Assembly: GCA_946800325.1 (NCBI GenBank)
Contig: OX326958.1
Location: 22,642,414-22,706,413, forward strand
Length of the DNA stretch: 64,000 bases
DNA from: Luzula sylvatica
Lineage: Eukaryota; Streptophyta; Magnoliopsida; Poales; Juncaceae
Direction of reading: 5' to 3'
The notes under the pieces were generated by a model, which had not been told where the DNA came from, made no database searches, and saw nothing but the letters and a program-made list of their open reading frames with translations. Positions 8,759-20,620 of this stretch are shown here, piece after piece. Every line of letters starts with the position of its first letter. Within the stretch, counting starts at the first letter, position 1. A program made the position numbers and the translations under genes.

Positions 8759-11700
8759 CTAACACTGCAATAGATATCCCAATCCTATCGCCCTAGCATG
8801 CTGCTCATGCTTGGCACGTGATAGTGGCTTCGTAAATGGATCGGCCACGTTATCATCAGTAGGTATCTTCATTATTCTCACGTCACCTCTCTTCGTAATC
8901 TCACGAATCAAGTGGTAACGCCGGAGTACATGCTTGGACCTGTGATGCGCTCGCGGTTCCTTGGATTGTGCTATTGCTCCGTTATTGTCACAATACACAT
9001 CCATGGGACTCGAGATGCTTGGCATAACTCCAAGTTCCATCACGAACTGTCGTAGCCAGACAGCCTCCTTTGCGGCTTCCGAAGCCGCGATGTATTCCGC
9101 TTCAGTTGTAGAATCAGCCACCGTCTTCTGTTTGGAGCTTTTCCAAACAACAGCTCCGCCATTGAGCGTGAAGACGTAACCACTTTGAGATTGGAAATCG
9201 TCCGGGCAAGTTTGGAAACTAGCATCTGTATATCCTTGGATAACAAGATCTCTTTCCGCACCTCCATAGACAAGAAACATATCTTTAGTATTCCTGAGAT
9301 ACTTAAGAATGCTCTTGACTGCGGACCAGTGAACTTCCCCGGGATCAGACTGATAGCGGGAAGTCACACTCAACGCATATGCGACATCTGGTCTAGTACA
9401 TATCATGGCATACATGATAGATCCTATAGCCGAAGCGTATGGGATCCGACTCATTCGCTCACGTTCAGCGTCCGTTGAAGGACACTGAGCCTTAGTGAGA
9501 GCGATGCCATGTGACATTGGCGGAAATCCTTTCTTGGATTGGTCCATGTGAAACCTAGTTATCACTTTGTCAATATATGTACTTTGACTTAGTCCGAGAA
9601 GTCTCCTCGATCTATCTCTATAGATCTTCACACCTAAAATATAGGCGGCTTCTCCTAAGTCCTTCATTGCGAATTGACTACCCAAATATGTCTTAACCTG
9701 GTTAAGCATTGGGATGTCATTTCCAATGAGTAAGATGTCGTCCACGTACAAGATGAGGAATACGACCGAACTCCCACTGAATTTCTTGTATACACAAGGT
9801 TCCTCAATATTTTGAATGAAACCATACTTTGCGATGACCTCATTGAATCGTATGTTCCACGCACGAGATGCTTGTTTTAATCCATAAATGGATCTCACAA
9901 GCTTGCACACTTTATTCGTATTCTTTGGATCGACAAAACCCTCGGGTTGTGTCATATACACATCCTCGGTAAGGTTCCCGTTAAGGAAAGCGGTTTTGAC
10001 ATCCATCTGTCATATCTCATAATCGTGATATGCAGCTATCGCTAGAAGAATGCGAATACTTTTAAACATGGCTACTGGAGAAAACGTTTCATCATAGTCT
10101 ATACCATGAATTTGCTTGAAACCTTTCGCCACCAGTCTTGCTTTAAAAGTGTGTACATTACCATCCATGTCGGTTTTCTTCTTGAAAACCCATTTGCACC
10201 CAACGGTCTTAGCACCATTAGGTAGATCAATAAGATTCCAAACCTTATTATCATACATGGACTGGATCTCGGTTTTCATGGCGTCATGCCATTTCGAGGA
10301 ATCCAGGCTAGACATAGCACCTTTGTAGGAGGTTGACTCGTCATCTAGAGTCAACTCATCATCGTCATTACTAATGAGAAATCCATATCTCTCAGGTTCT
10401 TGACGATTCCTACTAGATCTACGTATAGCTTGTGTACTAGATTCAGGCTCACCATCCAATGGTAACTCAGAATCTTGTTCCAGATCAACTTGTTCACTTT
10501 GTGGTTCTCGAATTTCTTCGAGATCAATTTTACTCCCACTGGCTTGACGATCTAGGAATTCCTTCTCTAAGAAGTGTCCTCGTCGAGCCACGAAAACCTT
10601 GTTTTCGCTAGGCAAGTAAAAGTAGTATCCTCTAGTTTCTTGAGGATACCCCACAAATAAACACGTGTCTGATCTTGGCTCGAGTTTTTCCGTCAATAGT
10701 CTTTTGACATATACCTCGCAGCCCCAAATCTTAAAATAAGACAATAATGGCACATTGCCATGCCATAATTCATATGGTGTCTTTTCAACAGATTTGGACG
10801 GAACTTTATTCAGTATATGAGCGGCTGTTTGAAGCGCGAAACCCCAAAATGACTTTGGCAACTCCGTTCGACTCATCATCGGGCGAACCATGTCTAACAA
10901 GGTCCGATTCCTCCTCTCAGACACTCCATTCCATTGGGGTGTACCGGATGGAGTCCATTGTGATATTATACCACAATCTCGAAGATAGTCCTCAAACTCA
11001 TAGCTCAAGTATTCACCACCTCGATCCGATCGAATGGCTTTTACTTTCTTGCACAGTTGAAGTTCTACTTCGTGTTGAAACTCTTTGAATTTCTCAAAAG
11101 TTTCACTTTTGTGACGCATTAAGTATAGATATCCATATCTACTATAATCGTCAGTAAAAGTCACGAAGTAGCGATACCCATTTCTAGCCTCGACACTCAT
11201 CGGTCCACATACATCGGAATGTATGAGGGCCAACACATCTTTCGATCTTTCTCCTTTCTTGGAGAAAGGTGTCTTTGTCATCTTACCCATCAAACAAGAT
11301 TCGCAATTTTCTATTGACTCTAAGTCAAAAGAATCTAGCACTCCATCCTTTTGGAGTCTAGCAATGCGTTTCTCGTTTGTGTGTCCGAGACGACAATGCC
11401 ATGAGTATGTTTCATTAGTTTGAGTAGTATTTATGTTATAAATGGACTGATTATTGTTGTTATTATCTAAATCCAAGACATATAGACCATTTTCAACTAG
11501 AACATTACTAAAGAAAATGCCATTCTTGCGAATAAAACAATCATTAGTACCAATAACTAATTCATATCCATCCGCAATAAGTCTAGAAACAGAAATAATA
11601 CTCCTACTCAAAGTAGGTACATAACAACAATTATCCAAAACTAAAATAAGTCCATTTGGCAAATTTAAATCATACGTCCCTTCGGCTAATGCTGCTACTC

Positions 11701-12651
11701 TAGCTCCATTCCCGACGCGTAAATCAACTTCGCCACGAATCAAAGATCTTCTACTTCTTAGGCCCTGCATATTATTACAAATATGAGTTCCACATCCAGT
11801 GTCCAACACCCATGATGATGAAGTAAAGAAATAAGAATCGATAACGGAAATATACCTGATGCCGGTGTGTCCAAGGAAGCGGTCTTTTGCTTGCTCTCCC
11901 TCAGGAAGATCTCGCAATCACGCTTCCAATGCCCCTCCTTGAGGCAGTGGAAACACTTCTTGTCATCCTTGGCTTTCTTGCCCACAGGCTTAGGCGCAAC
12001 CTTGTTGCCATTTGCCTTCCTCTTCTTGTTTTTGTTCCCATTGCTTGGACTCTTCCCTTCAACCACCAATACTTCCGAAGTCCTAGACTTCATGTACCGC
12101 GGTTTCATGTCACCTTCGAATGTTCTGAGCATTCCGATAAGCTGGGGAATGGTCCTTTTCATGTCTGACATGTGGAAATGCGAAATGAACGAATCGAAAC
12201 TCGGTGGCAGTGACAACATGATCAAATCAGTTTGTAACTCCACCTCGAATTTTATGCCAAGCCTCTCAAGATGATCGAAATATCCTTTCATCTTGAGAAG
12301 GTGCGAGCTAACAGGCGTATCATCTTGCATCTTACATTGCGTCGCATTGCCAAGAGCTTGATACTTCTCCACCCTTGCTTGAACTTGAAACATCTCCCTG
12401 AGCTGTTTCATAATCTCGTATGCATCATGTTTCTCAAATTGGATTTGATATTCAGGAGTCATAGTAGCCAACATGAGGCATGTGACATCATTCGAATCGT
12501 CCATCATGGTCGTATATTCGAATGTCTCATCCTCAGTTGTTGTATCCCCTGGCACAGGAGGGATAGGCGTCTCCAAGACATGTGCCTTTCCTTCCTGTTT
12601 CAGAACGAATCCCAGATTCCTCTGCCAGTCGAGAAAGTTCTTTCCGTTCAT
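8759..12651 (-). pseudogene. Copia-2 gag-pol, disrupted
   Basis: Reads as a Copia polyprotein parallel to Copia-1: Gag from the ATG at 12651, zinc knuckle CFHCLKEGHWKRDC, protease (LDTGCGTHIC), integrase, reverse transcriptase (YVDD) and RNase H, ending at the stop codon at 8759. Two lesions break it. Gag and protease are in different frames, with the shift falling between about 11812 and 11858. A TGA at 10010-10012 replaces the tryptophan codon that Copia-1 has just before QMDVKTAF in reverse transcriptase. The remaining 600- and 400-codon stretches are open, so inactivation is fairly recent. The three open segments run 12651-11758, 11917-10010 and 10006-8759. Confidence 0.93.
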
Positions 12652-13217
12652 TCATTCCCTTTCCAAAATGGGACGCAAACTAAAGCGGTTATTACTTGGT
12701 AAAGCCATGTGTTCTACAATTTTGAAAAATAATGTAATTAATAACGTGGTCTTTCATATATTAAAATTCATTTGAAATAACTTGAAATACCCATTATTTT
12801 ATCATTTAAAATAGCCCCCATTATTGAAACGGAGATTTGATACCTTAAATCTCATAATGGACAAGATCCCTATTTAACGTATTTCTAAGGTGACTATGGC
12901 CAACCACTCAGAAAATACGTCACGTCGGGTAGGACGGTTTCCAATCATCTCCAAGACGATTCTTGCTTTACTCGTGAGGTCCGGTATTGAGTCCAACTCA
13001 AAACCAGAATGTGTGTACCTCACTCCTTGCCCCAAATCGTAGCCTAGCTAGCGAATTGGTCAAGTCCAAACCACAAATAGAGTATCACTCAATCAGCGAA
13101 TTGACATGCCAGACTATGGCCATGCAACACATCAATTCCTAATCAATGCATACCTTCCTTGCTACGTACGTGTAAATCTGTGCCAGACTATAGCCATGCA
13201 ACATAGATAAACAAACA
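12652..13217 (-). other. Copia-2 leader, gag-proximal part
   Basis: Untranslated leader between the gag start and the CACTA insertion; it resumes at 19192. On the minus strand GGCCATAGTC occurs at 13112-13121 and 12892-12901, and a one-mismatch form at 13186-13195. Spacings of 74 and 220 bases nearly equal those in Copia-1 (75 and 226). No coding signal. Confidence 0.8.
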
Positions 13218-13220
13218 CTA

Positions 13221-13612
13221 CACTACAACAGGTTTTATCATTACCGACGGTTTTACCCGTCGGAAATGATGGGAAAAACCATCGGTAATGATTTTTGCGA
13301 CGGTTGTCCGTCGGAAATACGCCGTCGGAAATGTGGGCGTCGGTAATGTCAGTATCTGCGACGGGCCGTCGGAAATGTCAGTATTAGCGACGGTTTTGTT
13401 TTTGCGACCGTCCGATGCGGAACATGTTCACCGACGGGTTTGGCTTTTTCGACGGTTTTGGTATTTCCGACGGCCCGAGGGTGAATGATTGTACCGACCG
13501 TTTTTTTTTTCGACGAATCGAACCGAATGTTCGTAATTTTTACCTACCGCCCGTCGGTAATACTAATATTCAATATTTAATTATTTCTTATTTACCTACC
13601 GCCCGTCGGCAA
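13221..13612. repeat. CACTA left terminal and sub-terminal repeats
   Basis: Inverted terminal repeat followed by about 15 dispersed units with the core CGACGG / CCGTCGG in both orientations, up to about 13612. This is typical of the sub-terminal binding-site array of En/Spm elements. Confidence 0.88.
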
Positions 13613-14056
13613 TACTATTTAATATATTATTTAAATAATTATATTATTTTATTAATTAATTAAATTAAAAAATATTAATTAATACATGAATTCCGAAATT
13701 TATTACTAATTAATTCTAATATAAATAACAAAAAAATATCCAAATTAATTAATTAATTAAATTAAAAATATTAATAAATAAATAATTATTTTATGAATTA
13801 ATTAATTAATTTCGAAATAAATTACTAATTAATTCATATATTAATTATTTATTTATTAATATTTTTTATTAAATTACTAATTAATTCTAATATTAATAAA
13901 TAACAAAAAAATATCCAAATCATCATACAAATACAGTCCAAATCATCATACAAATACAGTCCAAATACAGTCCAAATCGATACACAAATACAGTCCAAAT
14001 CGATACACAAATAGAATGAAACATAGTCAAATCTCACAGGATAAAAAAAACTCACC
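13613..14056. other. AT-rich 3' flank of the CACTA TNP gene
   Basis: Very AT-rich tract with repeated TTAATTAATT and tandem copies (13918-14005) of a unit like CCAAATCATCATACAAATACAGT. It lies downstream of the TNP gene and is probably its 3' untranslated and termination region. No coding signal. Confidence 0.6.
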
Positions 14057-16087
14057 CTACATATTCAAATCATCGGCTCCAATGTTGCGCAAGAAATCAT
14101 TCACTGCTCCGCCAGATGGTTGCGACGATCCCGGATCCTGAATAATAAGTTCCAAATTGAAGTTATTTAAAATTAATAATTAACTCTAATGAAAAATAAC
14201 AACCCGCCAAATCGCCTGCTGCTGAGGGACAGGAGTCACATTCTGATGTGTCGTGTATGTGCCCTGGGGTACGAATACCTGCTGCTGCTGTTGACATGGA
14301 GACCTGAACAGACTCTGAAAATCCGATCCGGCCGAATTCTGAAGCGGAGGAGATTGATACAATCCGGGATTCTGCGCGTGCTGCGTACCGTCGTAACCTC
14401 CGAATCCTAGTCCTACTGATCCGGACCCCGAGCCCTGTCCCTTTCGAAACAAATAAATATGTATATGAGATGAATAAATATTCAAAATGAATTATATTTA
14501 TGTACCTGCTGGAGATATGGACGCTGGGAGTACGTACCCTGCTGCGACATCTGCATAATCATAGCCTGCATTGACTCCATTCTGGCATCCATCGCGCGTT
14601 GTCTCTCTTCTTGCGTGCGCAGTGCCTCCTCGTTCCTTCGTTGTGCCTCTTCTTTTTGTCGGAGATCATCTGCCATCTTTTGATTCTGCTCCATACTTAA
14701 TTTGAGTAAATTGTTGATCTGTTCGAATCTGGCATCATCATCAGGCTCGCGAGATGCGGATGTCGCGTGCTGACCTGAGGCAGCGGACCACGATGACGAA
14801 ACGGGTGCGGAGACATAGGACGGATCGATAACTGAATCGATCGTATAGAAACGTCCATGCGATCTCCCCCCAGACACGGCGAGGTACAAATCAGTGTCAT
14901 CGCCGTGTTCCGTCGCCCAATTGTCGCCGTACTTCTCGATCATTTGTGCCTCGTAATTCTCCTGCACAAGGAGCATATGATAATATGATTATATAATTTA
15001 AATTAGATTTTAGAGATACCTTGACTGCCAAAGACTTCTGATCGATAAATGTAGTGCCACCTTTACGAACTTTTGACTTCTTCAACAAGTCCATGTAAAG
15101 GATTTGCTGACCCGGATTTTGCTCCTCCTTCACAAATAAAATCATAAAATCATTACGTAATTAAGATATCATATTTCACGATAAAAATACATACCATTTT
15201 TTTTTTGTGAGCGGCCATAGATATAGATCCAGAGGTACTATGACCTCGCTCGTCTCCGCAATTGCGGTTTGCTTTATTTCGTAACGATGACTCCTGCCAA
15301 TCCGGATCATTGATCCATTTAGTGACCATGTTAATCCAGGCTGCTGTCGTGAAATCTGGTGGCGTGGTAAGAATGGCATTACTCTCGGATTCGATCCACA
15401 CTTGCATGTTATCGCCTAATTTCTCCCTGGCTCCCTTACGCGCGTCATTCATGACATCCTTCCATAATTTCCCGGCCCACGATTTCAAGCGAGTATTGCA
15501 TTGAGTTACATTCTCGCCATCTGCCCAATGATAACGTCTCTGTAACAAAAAGAAAATTAGAAAAAGAAAAAATTAATTATAAATTTTATAATAATGTATT
15601 AAATATATTAAAATATACCAAGAAATCCTTGTAAACTTCTTTCTTCGCTTTCGGATCCCAATCCGTCGACCATTTGGTATATCCTACTGTGTTGAAACCT
15701 TTCATGATGCGATTAAGATCACGAGGAAGTTTCTTACCATAGTTGCCTACATTATGAAATATATTAAAATATACAAAAAAATCATTGTAAACAAATTGAA
15801 AATTAATTACCTGGCAAATCAACCATGAATGTCGTGCCGGTTTGTCTAATAGGTAGGGTCACACCGGTAATTGGAGTCAACGAATTAGGTCCACGACCTT
15901 TCCTGCGTGGTTGAGCATCTTCCTCGTGCTGATCATTCTCCTCTTCCTCTTCCTCTTCCTCTACCTCGGGGGGTATCACCTCGTCCGCAATGGGTGGCGG
16001 GATCTCCTCGTCCGCATCGGGTGGCGGTATCACCTCGTCCTCTTCCGATCGGAGTGAGTGATGTGCACGTCCTCGAGTGAAAACCAT
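14057..16087 (-). CDS. CACTA TNP1/Ptta-like accessory protein, seven exons
   Basis: Predicted exons (minus strand, in order): 16087-15811, 15746-15619, 15539-15195, 15127-15020, 14961-14506, 14440-14204, 14137-14057. Every junction is GT...AG, the introns are 58-79 bases, and the frame stays open to give about 543 residues ending NIGADDLNM. The N-terminus is acidic (EVEEEEEEEEN) after a basic start. The middle (NYGKKLPRDLNRIM, RRYHWADGENV, WIESESNAILTTPPDF) resembles the plant transposase Ptta/En/Spm family (Pfam Transposase_24). Then come a Q/E/R-rich probable coiled coil and a G/Q-rich tail. Such proteins are the DNA-binding or accessory partners of CACTA transposase. The exon model is mine and is not backed by transcripts. 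Confidence 0.8.
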
Positions 16088-16092
16088 AATCT

Positions 16093-16245
16093 AATTCGGA
16101 TGCTCCTCTTCGTTTTCCTCTTCATTCCAATCCCACAACCGAGAAGTCCATCCCACAACGGCTGATCTGAAGCACGAAGCATCTCGAAAAAACGAGCAGC
16201 TTCAAAATTCGGATGCTCCTCTTCGTTTTCCTCTTCATTCCAATC
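16093..16245. repeat. 40-bp direct repeat at the TnpD deletion point
   Basis: 16093-16132 and 16206-16245 are identical over 40 bases, including GGATGCTCCTCTTCG. One copy belongs to the TnpD frame; the other bridges towards the TNP start codon. It marks the rearrangement that removed the transposase body. Confidence 0.9.
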
Positions 16246-16622
16246 AAAAGAAGGTCCCGCTGCATCGCGAACCATTTGTTCCATTGGGTTGACATTTCGT
16301 GATGAAGATGCACGAGTATTTCGTGAGGTGGTTATATTAGAAGGAAAATTAAACTCTCCGTGTCTTGACCAAACTAGATAATCCGGCATAAAACAGAACT
16401 AGTAAGATGTGTTGCTATTACGTCTTGGGAACGAAATGAAATATTCTGACAACGAACACAAGGACAACGCACACAGGCCTTGCCTTGCCTATCCATTTGC
16501 ACATTTTCAGGCCGAGAGAAAGCAAATTCAAGAAAACGAATCATTCCATTCCAAAAATCATTACTAACGAAACGATCCACTATGCGATTGTACATCCATG
16601 AACGATCGGAATCCATAGACAA
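16100..16622 (-). pseudogene. CACTA TnpD transposase remnant (N-terminal domain only)
   Basis: The frame at 16622-16374 (DRSWMYNRIVDRF ... VRCPCVRCQN) matches the plant transposase-associated domain that begins TnpD-type proteins. It continues after a one-base frame change near 16385-16395 as MPDYLVWSRHGE ... HPNFEAARFFEMLRASDQPLW, also typical of TnpD. Everything beyond, including the catalytic Transposase_21 region, is absent. A 40-bp direct repeat (16093-16132 and 16206-16245) sits at the break, and the remnant ends within a few bases of the start codon of the TNP gene. Confidence 0.85.
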
Positions 16623-18740
16623 ATATTCTAATATTTAAAAATAAAACGCGTTAGAAATGGACACTAGAATTGGATAAGATATACTAAACGAGTTGGACAT
16701 ATATTTACTAATGTATACAAACTAATATTATGAGTGTTAAGAATTGTTAAGAGTGCTAAGAGTGTCGAGTGTGAAGAGTACGATGTATATATACTAATAT
16801 ATACTAACGCATACTAATTTCATGAGTGTCGCGTGCCGAGTGTTAAGAGTGTCGAGTGTTAAGAGTGTTAAGAGTTAGATAATTATTCATTCATACACAT
16901 CTCTAGAGCATGAAAAGTCCAGGAAGTGTTACGAATTTACGAACTATCCTAAAAACAAAAGTTAAATATATAAATAACCTTATAACAATTTCGAAAGTTA
17001 TGATAATAATTTTATGGATGTTAAAATATGTTTCGAACCGATGCTCCATTATTTGTACACTTCAAAAAAACATGAAAAGCTCGAAGAATGACATGAAATA
17101 ATTACTTAACTAGAAATCTTAATATATGTTTTATCAATTTTAATATTAACCATTTTTTTTTAAAATATTACAATTTAATTTGAAAAATTATTTTCACATT
17201 TTTTGCAAACAACATTTTACAAATCCTTAAAAACTAGACAAACCCTAAACCCTAAACCCAAAGACAACTAAACTCGCAATTTATCCTAAACAAAAACTAA
17301 CATACAAAATATTGATTGAAATTAAAAAAATTTACCTCAATTTAGATGTGAAGACTTCAGCGTTTTCACACACGCCTTGATTTAATTCCGTCTTTTTCTC
17401 AGATAGTTCGCCAACACCACTTCACTGTGCAACTTTCTTCATGTAAAAAAAGACATTATTAATATAACAGAATACTAATGTTAATTAATTATAAACAGAA
17501 AATAAACAAACAAAATTTAAAAAACAATAAAAACCTAAAAACAAGATAAAACAGGTGAAAAACAAACCTATTTAACAAAATAGCCTACACCACAATACTT
17601 GCTCGAAATCCTGTCTCTCCGACCAGCAATTAACCTGATCAACATACAAAATAATAATTTAACAACAACTATTAATAACAAGATATAAATAATAGACAAA
17701 AAAAAAATACAAATACACTAAAAAATCAAAAGTATTAACAAAAGAAGAAAAAAAACTATCAAAAAAGATTAAAAAACATTTAGAAGCTTAAATTACTCAT
17801 AGAAAACAGAACCTTTAAAAAATAGTACAATATTATTTGTTAAAAAAACTAGTAAAAACACCTACATTAATAATAAAATTTAAACAAAAACAGTTCAAAC
17901 AAACAATACAAAATGTGAAAAAAACAAATAAATCTAGTTATCAGAAGAGAAACGAAAAAAACAAAGGTCAAAATACCTAGAAAATAACCTACATAGTGAA
18001 ATTTATAAATAAACAGAAGTTACAAAAAAAAAAAACCAACACCTATACACCAAAATTGTTACATATTATTTCTTAAAAAAACATATCAAAAGACCTATAA
18101 TAAATTAAAACGAAAAAACAGTCGAAAAAATTAGAAAAAAATGAAAAAAAAAAATCAATTTATTAGAACAGAAATGAAAAAGACAACAAAAATTTAATAA
18201 AAAATACTTCAAAAATAACAAATTAGATATGTTTAAAAAAGTTAAATAATTAAATTGTTAAAAACCAGTAAACAAATCGAACTAAAAAAGAACAAATTTA
18301 AAAAACAGTCGAAAATTAGTTAAATAATTGTTTAAAAAAGAATTAAAAACAGAAGAAAAAAGATAGATTAATACCCAAACCTCAGATTTAAGATTTTCTA
18401 GGCCAAAAAAGAAAAATCCAAACAAATAAAAACTTCAACAAAAATAGAGATAAAATACTTACCTAAATCCCGAGTTTCCGAGCTCACAACCACCATCAGA
18501 GAAAAAGAGGCAAGAGAAGAAAACAACCACCACCACCACCTCCTCGGCAGGGTCCACCGCCACCTTCTCCTCGGCCAAGCTCCACCACCACAACCGCCTC
18601 AGCACACACCACACTCACTCAACAGCACAAGTAGTAAGAAAGGGGGAAGAGGAAAAAACCGAGAGAGAGAGAAAGAACCGAGAGAGAGAAGGAAAGAGGA
18701 AAAGAGGAGAAGGAAAGAGGACCGGTATGCATGTATGCAA
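16623..18740. other. CACTA 5' region upstream of the TnpD remnant
   Basis: No gene. 16730-16880 holds tandem GAGTGTTAAGA / GAGTGTCGAG units interleaved with ATATACTAA. A short telomere-like run of AAACCCT units lies at about 17238-17262. From 17300 to 18480 the plus strand is strongly A-rich, and 18500-18720 is CCACC/GA-rich. On the minus strand this is the promoter and leader side of the element. Confidence 0.6.
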
Positions 18741-18744
18741 ACAC

Positions 18745-19188
18745 TTACCGACGGGCCGAGGCTATAGTAAATTACCGACGGGTCGAAGGGAGTCAAACGG
18801 TCGGTATTGCGTTTTACCGACGGGCCGAGGGAGAAATTCCGGTCGGTATTGGGATTTACCGACGGGCCGAGGGAGAAATTTAATTACCGACGGGTCGAGG
18901 ATAATAGGGAACGGGCTTTACCGACGGGCCGAGGGAGGAATTACGGTCGGTATTGGTTTTTACCGACGGGCCGAGGGAGAAAACGACAGTCGGTAATGGT
19001 CTTTTGCGACGGGCTGTGGGGGATAAAGCGGTCGCTAATAAATATCAATGTACACCTACGGTCCGTCGGTAAAAATAACGGTCGGTAATGGTCTTTTGCG
19101 ACGGACTAACGCAAATGCATTCAAATATCAGCTACCATCCGTGGGTAATAATAGACGCCCGTCGGTAATACACCGATCTGTTGTAGTG
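18745..19188. repeat. CACTA right sub-terminal repeats and inverted end
   Basis: At least eight units of the form TTACCGACGGGCCGAGGGAG between 18745 and 18985, then looser CGGTCGGTAAT units, ending with the complement of CACTACAACAG at 19178-19188. Apparent open frames (RRAEGE-type) are translations of this array. Confidence 0.92.
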
Positions 19189-19191
19189 CTA

Positions 19192-19991
19192 GTCTAGAAG
19201 GTTCCATTTAGGGAGGCATAAGACTTGATAATTACGTGGGAGGATTTTACTTTTTATCAAAATCATTTTATTTTTTTTATTAACCAAAACAAATAAAATA
19301 ATAAGGTATAGCATATTGGCCTTTTAGTTTTATGAGCAATCATAAAACCCTAAAATTCCCAACCCTAAAATCCAAGATGACTCCTTGCTTTGAAGATCCA
19401 ATCTTCGTGTCGTGTCGTGTCGTCTTGCCTTGAAGTTCCCTCTTCAAAACTAAACCTATTTTATTTTAATACAACTTTGGAAGACTCACTGGTCCCCACA
19501 TATTTAAATAAAATACAATTTGGAAAGCTCGCCGGCCCCCACACAACACACATACAAGCAATCACAGACAATCATCCCCGTTTTAGGCTATATGCTATAC
19601 CGTATCGAATTTGTAAATTGGAAATTTTAAAATTATTGGGCATTTTTGACAGAAAAAAAATTGGTTGTCCAGAAAATTGTTCGTTCGAACGCAACTCCAA
19701 GTTCGTTCGAACGAACGTCAGAAAAAAAAAATTTCGACTTTTTTTTTTTTTTTTTTTGAACCAGAAATAGGTCCGTTCGAACGCAACTCCAAGTTCGTTC
19801 GAACAGATCAGTCCATTCGAACCGAACACTAGGTTCGTTCGAACAGACCAGTTCGTTCGAACGCAACTCCAAGTTCGTTCGAACGAACCCTATTCTGCCA
19901 GTATTTCTAATTTCTGAAATTCAGCCCAAAAATTCTAAAATTTCCTAAATTCGAATTAAATCATCGATTTTCGATGGTTTTAACGAACCTC
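19192..19991 (-). other. Copia-2 leader, primer-site-proximal part
   Basis: Continuation of the leader beyond the CACTA insertion. It contains a homopolymer T run (about 19739-19757) and the palindromic array at 19679-19888. No coding signal. Confidence 0.75.
19679..19888 (-). repeat. Palindromic repeat array in the Copia-2 leader
   Basis: Eight 16-base units at 19679, 19701, 19771, 19793, 19811, 19833, 19851 and 19873. The perfect form is the palindrome GTTCGTTCGAACGAAC (19701-19716, 19873-19888). Others vary in the outer positions (GTCC, GCAA, CAGA). It has the same layout as the Copia-1 array, with different arm and centre bases. Confidence 0.9.
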
Positions 19992-20003
19992 GCTCTGATA
20001 CCA
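19992..20003 (-). promoter_or_regulatory. Primer-binding site (initiator tRNA-Met) of Copia-2
   Basis: Minus strand TGGTATCAGAGC, identical to the Copia-1 site and one base from the LTR end (...CCCTACA at 20005). Confidence 0.93.
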
Positions 20004-20004
20004 C

Positions 20005-20620
20005 TGTAGGGTTACGCACACGATTATCATAGTGTGCAGCGGAATTATTCACGCATGCGTAACCTAATTCTACCCTGGATCACGCCCTAAAACCAACGAA
20101 AAAGGAAGAGTTGGAGATAATTACCTCGTACAAGTTAGTACGTGTCGATTACTTCTCCAAATCCGTGAACCTTCTCCAAGAATCGCTCGTGCAATCCCTC
20201 TACTCGTGTCCACCTCGATTTCGTCCGATCGGAAATCGCCAACGCCGTTCTAGTCGCCGTCACGATTAAATCTCTGAAGATCCTTGCTCGAATCTCCCTC
20301 TCAATCTCTCAGATCTAATCTGAATTCTGTGGAAGAAGAAGAAGAGAAACGACGGCTCAAAACCCTAGAAAACTTAGGTCAAATTCCGGAATCAGAACTT
20401 TATATATATAGGAAACAGGTCAGTTCGAACGAAGTTAACATAGTTCGTTCGAACGAACCCAGTTCATTCGAACGCACCTAAATGTTCGTTCGAACGAACC
20501 CACTTCTGTTTATCACGAATAAGTCCGTTCGAACGCACTGATATAGTTAGTTCGAACGAACCTTATTCTGACTGCAGAATTGCCTATTTATATAAATTCT
20601 TCCAAGTTAATTCTTAAGTC
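20005..20620 (-). repeat. 5' LTR of Copia-2
   Basis: On the minus strand the LTR ends ...AACCCTACA at 20005. A TATA box (TATATATATAA, about 20399-20410) marks the promoter. Upstream of it in U3 lie five more 16-mer palindromic units (20443, 20462, 20484, 20523, 20546) and a partial one at 20422. The outer edge lies between about 20577 and 20624, where Copia-3 coding sequence begins. A second TATA-like motif (TATAAATAGGC) lies near 20585-20595. Confidence 0.75.

Larger units (their letters stand above)
13221..19188 (-). mobile_element. CACTA (En/Spm-type) DNA transposon, internally deleted
   Basis: Ends are perfect 11-bp inverted repeats, CACTACAACAG at 13221 and its complement ending at 19188, flanked by a 3-bp duplication CTA (13218-13220 and 19189-19191). 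Both sub-terminal regions hold many short units containing ACCGACGG or GCCGTCGG, as expected for binding sites of the TnpA-type protein. Genes run on the minus strand: a remnant of the TnpD transposase (16100-16622) and an intact-looking TNP1/Ptta-like gene (14057-16087). The catalytic part of TnpD is missing, so it would need transposase from elsewhere. It splits the leader of Copia-2. Confidence 0.95.

Noticed and set aside
11812..11858. Programmed frameshift between gag and pol in Copia-2
   Set aside because: The related Copia-1 has gag and pol in one frame, and Copia-2 also has a nonsense codon, so a simple indel is more likely.
17238..17262. Interstitial telomere repeat
   Set aside because: Only about two and a half AAACCCT units; plant leaders often contain this motif by chance or as a telo-box.
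18727..19088. Two overlapping frames with RRAEGE repeats
   Set aside because: Translation of the CACTA sub-terminal repeat array in different frames.
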